In this document: positions 4,937-5,678 of the stretch, piece after piece
Numbering within the stretch: the first letter of the stretch is position 1
How the letters are laid out: each line of letters begins with the position of its first letter
Assembly: GCA_031265535.1 (NCBI GenBank)
Contig: JAISCO010000288.1
Coordinates: forward strand, 1 to 5,678
Length of the DNA stretch: 5,678 nt
Source of the DNA: Spirochaetaceae bacterium
GTDB taxonomy: Bacteria; Spirochaetota; Spirochaetia; Treponematales; Breznakiellaceae
Direction: 5' to 3'
Program-made: the position numbers and the translations under genes
Notes under the pieces: model-generated
Database searches by the model: none
Told to the model about the DNA's origin: nothing
What the model saw: only the letters and a program-made list of their open reading frames with translations

Positions 4937-5350
4937 TCACTTGACCACGTTACGCACAGTATCGCCATGAGCGCCTATGACATCCTGTGTTTTGGGATGA
5001 ACCATTAAATCCAGTCCTTCCAGGGGGTACGCGCCCATGAGAACATCTTCCTCGCCGGTAAGGACCACAGTTTCGCAGGCGGTATTCCGGTCTTTCCAGC
5101 GGACCTCCACATATTCTGTTATCCGGCTGGGGACCTTTCCCCCTCCGGCAACGGTAGTCTCGCCGGTTTTTTTTACCCGCAGCCCCAGCTTTTCGCGGGT
5201 TTCCTCGTTGATGATCAGGGTCACCGCGCCGGTATCCACCACGGAGGAGACCGTGAGCCGTCTGACTTCGGAGTCCGGAATAAATCCACTCTCCGCATTG
5301 CCCGCGTCCCTGATGTTTACCAGGGTTATTTCCGTTCGCACTTCGCCCAT
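4937..5350 (-). CDS. Retropepsin-like clan AA aspartic protease, small soluble form
   Basis: The 137-residue product has a single catalytic Asp-Thr-Gly at 39-41 in SSVVDTGAVTLII, with the hydrophobic strands expected of retropepsin-type enzymes, which work as homodimers with one Asp from each chain. The second hallmark, a G followed by a hydrophobic loop (LMGAYPLEGLDLMV, 104-117), is in place; the tail reads GAHGDT. No signal peptide or membrane segment is seen, so it is probably cytoplasmic. The start at 5350 is well marked: AAGGAG six to seven bases upstream and an extended -10 promoter. The substrate is unknown; such small proteases are common in tandem sets in some spirochaetes and cyanobacteria (general knowledge). 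A paralog lies directly upstream. An A8 run (minus strand, 5174-5167) lies in the coding sequence. Confidence 0.8.
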   Translation of the reverse strand: MGEVRTEITLVNIRDAGNAESGFIPDSEVRRLTVSSVVDTGAVTLIINEETREKLGLRVKKTGETTVAGGGKVPSRITEYVEVRWKDRNTACETVVLTGEEDVLMGAYPLEGLDLMVHPKTQDVIGAHGDTVRNVVK

Positions 5351-5368
5351 ATCGTTCTCCTTACCTTA

Positions 5369-5396
5369 AGTATACCATATAACAAGGGGCCGTTAA
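5369..5396 (-). promoter_or_regulatory. Extended -10 promoter for the aspartic protease
   Basis: On the minus strand TTAACG (5396-5391) lies 16 nt before TATACT (5374-5369), and TGG immediately precedes the -10 box, making an extended -10. Transcription would start near 5362, leaving a very short leader that carries the AAGGAG Shine-Dalgarno (5362-5357) close to its 5' end. Confidence 0.6.
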
Positions 5397-5585
5397 AATC
5401 ATAGTCGAATGACGCCGTATAAAACTTTTTCGACGCTTTTCGGCCTTCTGAACCTTATAAGGAGGCGGGCGCGTATTTTGCTTTAGTGGGAAGGGAAAAA
5501 TTGTTAAAAAAAAACAATTAAATCTCCTTAGGCGCTGGCATTGGGTTTTGTGGCGCGGACGGTGTGGGGGTGTGTCCCCGGCTGC
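5397..5585. other. Spacer between the two protease paralogs, with an A/T-rich stem-loop
   Basis: No gene is recognised here. AATTGTT (5499-5505) and AACAATT (5513-5519) form a 7-bp stem around an A7 loop; on the minus strand the stem is followed by T's and could end the upstream paralog's transcript, though it lacks G/C pairs. A 10-bp palindrome CCTTATAAGG is at 5454-5463. A minus-strand TTG with an AAGGAG six bases upstream opens only a 20-codon frame and is not called. Confidence 0.4.
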
Positions 5586-5678
5586 TTATTTAATCACGAT
5601 GTGTATGGTATCGCCGTGAGCGCCGGTAACCTCGTTCCGCAGGGGATTTATCGTCAGGTCCATCCCCTCAAGGGGCAG
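5586..5678 (-). CDS. Second clan AA aspartic protease, C-terminal 30 residues (start outside window)
   Basis: The minus-strand frame is open from the window edge to TAA at 5588-5586. The 30 visible residues align without gaps to the end of the neighbouring protease, with 16 identities by eye, including PLEG, the GAHGDT motif and the final Lys. It is therefore a paralog, in the same orientation, 235 nt upstream of the complete gene's start. The catalytic DTG region lies outside the window, so activity cannot be judged. Confidence 0.8.
   Translation of the reverse strand: MPLEGMDLTINPLRNEVTGAHGDTIHIVIK

Noticed and set aside
4604..5008. Plus-strand open frame across the manC 5' end and the terminator
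   Set aside because: It is antisense to manC and the protease, crosses a clear terminator hairpin and has no recognisable domain.

Overview
This window reads as a stretch of bacterial chromosome from a spirochaete, most likely a treponeme of the termite-gut or environmental type. That assignment is inference from the flavour of the proteins and of the intergenic repeats, not from a marker gene. Base composition is balanced to slightly GC-rich, coding density is moderate, and no tRNA, rRNA, CRISPR array or transposase is visible.

Left part, plus strand (1-1705). The window opens inside the last part of an ABC-2 type transporter permease, followed 11 nt later by a complete sigma-70 family (ECF-like) RNA polymerase sigma factor. 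Then comes a 470-nt stretch without a conventional gene (864-1333). It holds a heptanucleotide-periodic purine tract, a G-rich segment that fits a G-quadruplex pattern, a good promoter candidate (TTGACG, 17 nt, TGGTAATTT), a possible 32-codon leader ORF, and a perfect 17-bp hairpin whose arms have alternative pairing partners downstream.

Centre, plus strand (1334-3567). A short DtxR/MntR-type metal-dependent repressor overlaps the start of mnmG (gidA) by one base (TGATG), so the two are probably translationally coupled. MnmG makes, with MnmE (not in the window), the 5-carboxymethylaminomethyl modification of wobble U34 in tRNA. The overlap places a predicted metal sensor and a tRNA-modification enzyme on one message.

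Right part, minus strand (3647-5678). A single-domain mannose-1-phosphate guanylyltransferase (GDP-mannose supply) converges on mnmG. Upstream of it is a clear intrinsic terminator that closes the transcript of a small retropepsin-like (clan AA) aspartic protease. That protease has its own extended -10 promoter and strong Shine-Dalgarno sequence. The window ends in the C-terminal 30 residues of a second, paralogous protease, so this is at least a tandem pair.

The points most worth a second look are the structured leader of the dtxR-mnmG pair, the 7-nt periodic tract, the mixed metal-ligand set of the DtxR-like protein, the tandem protease pair, and several perfect small-loop inverted repeats, one of 14 bp lying inside manC. 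I do not see a clearly new defence, mobile or biosynthetic system.
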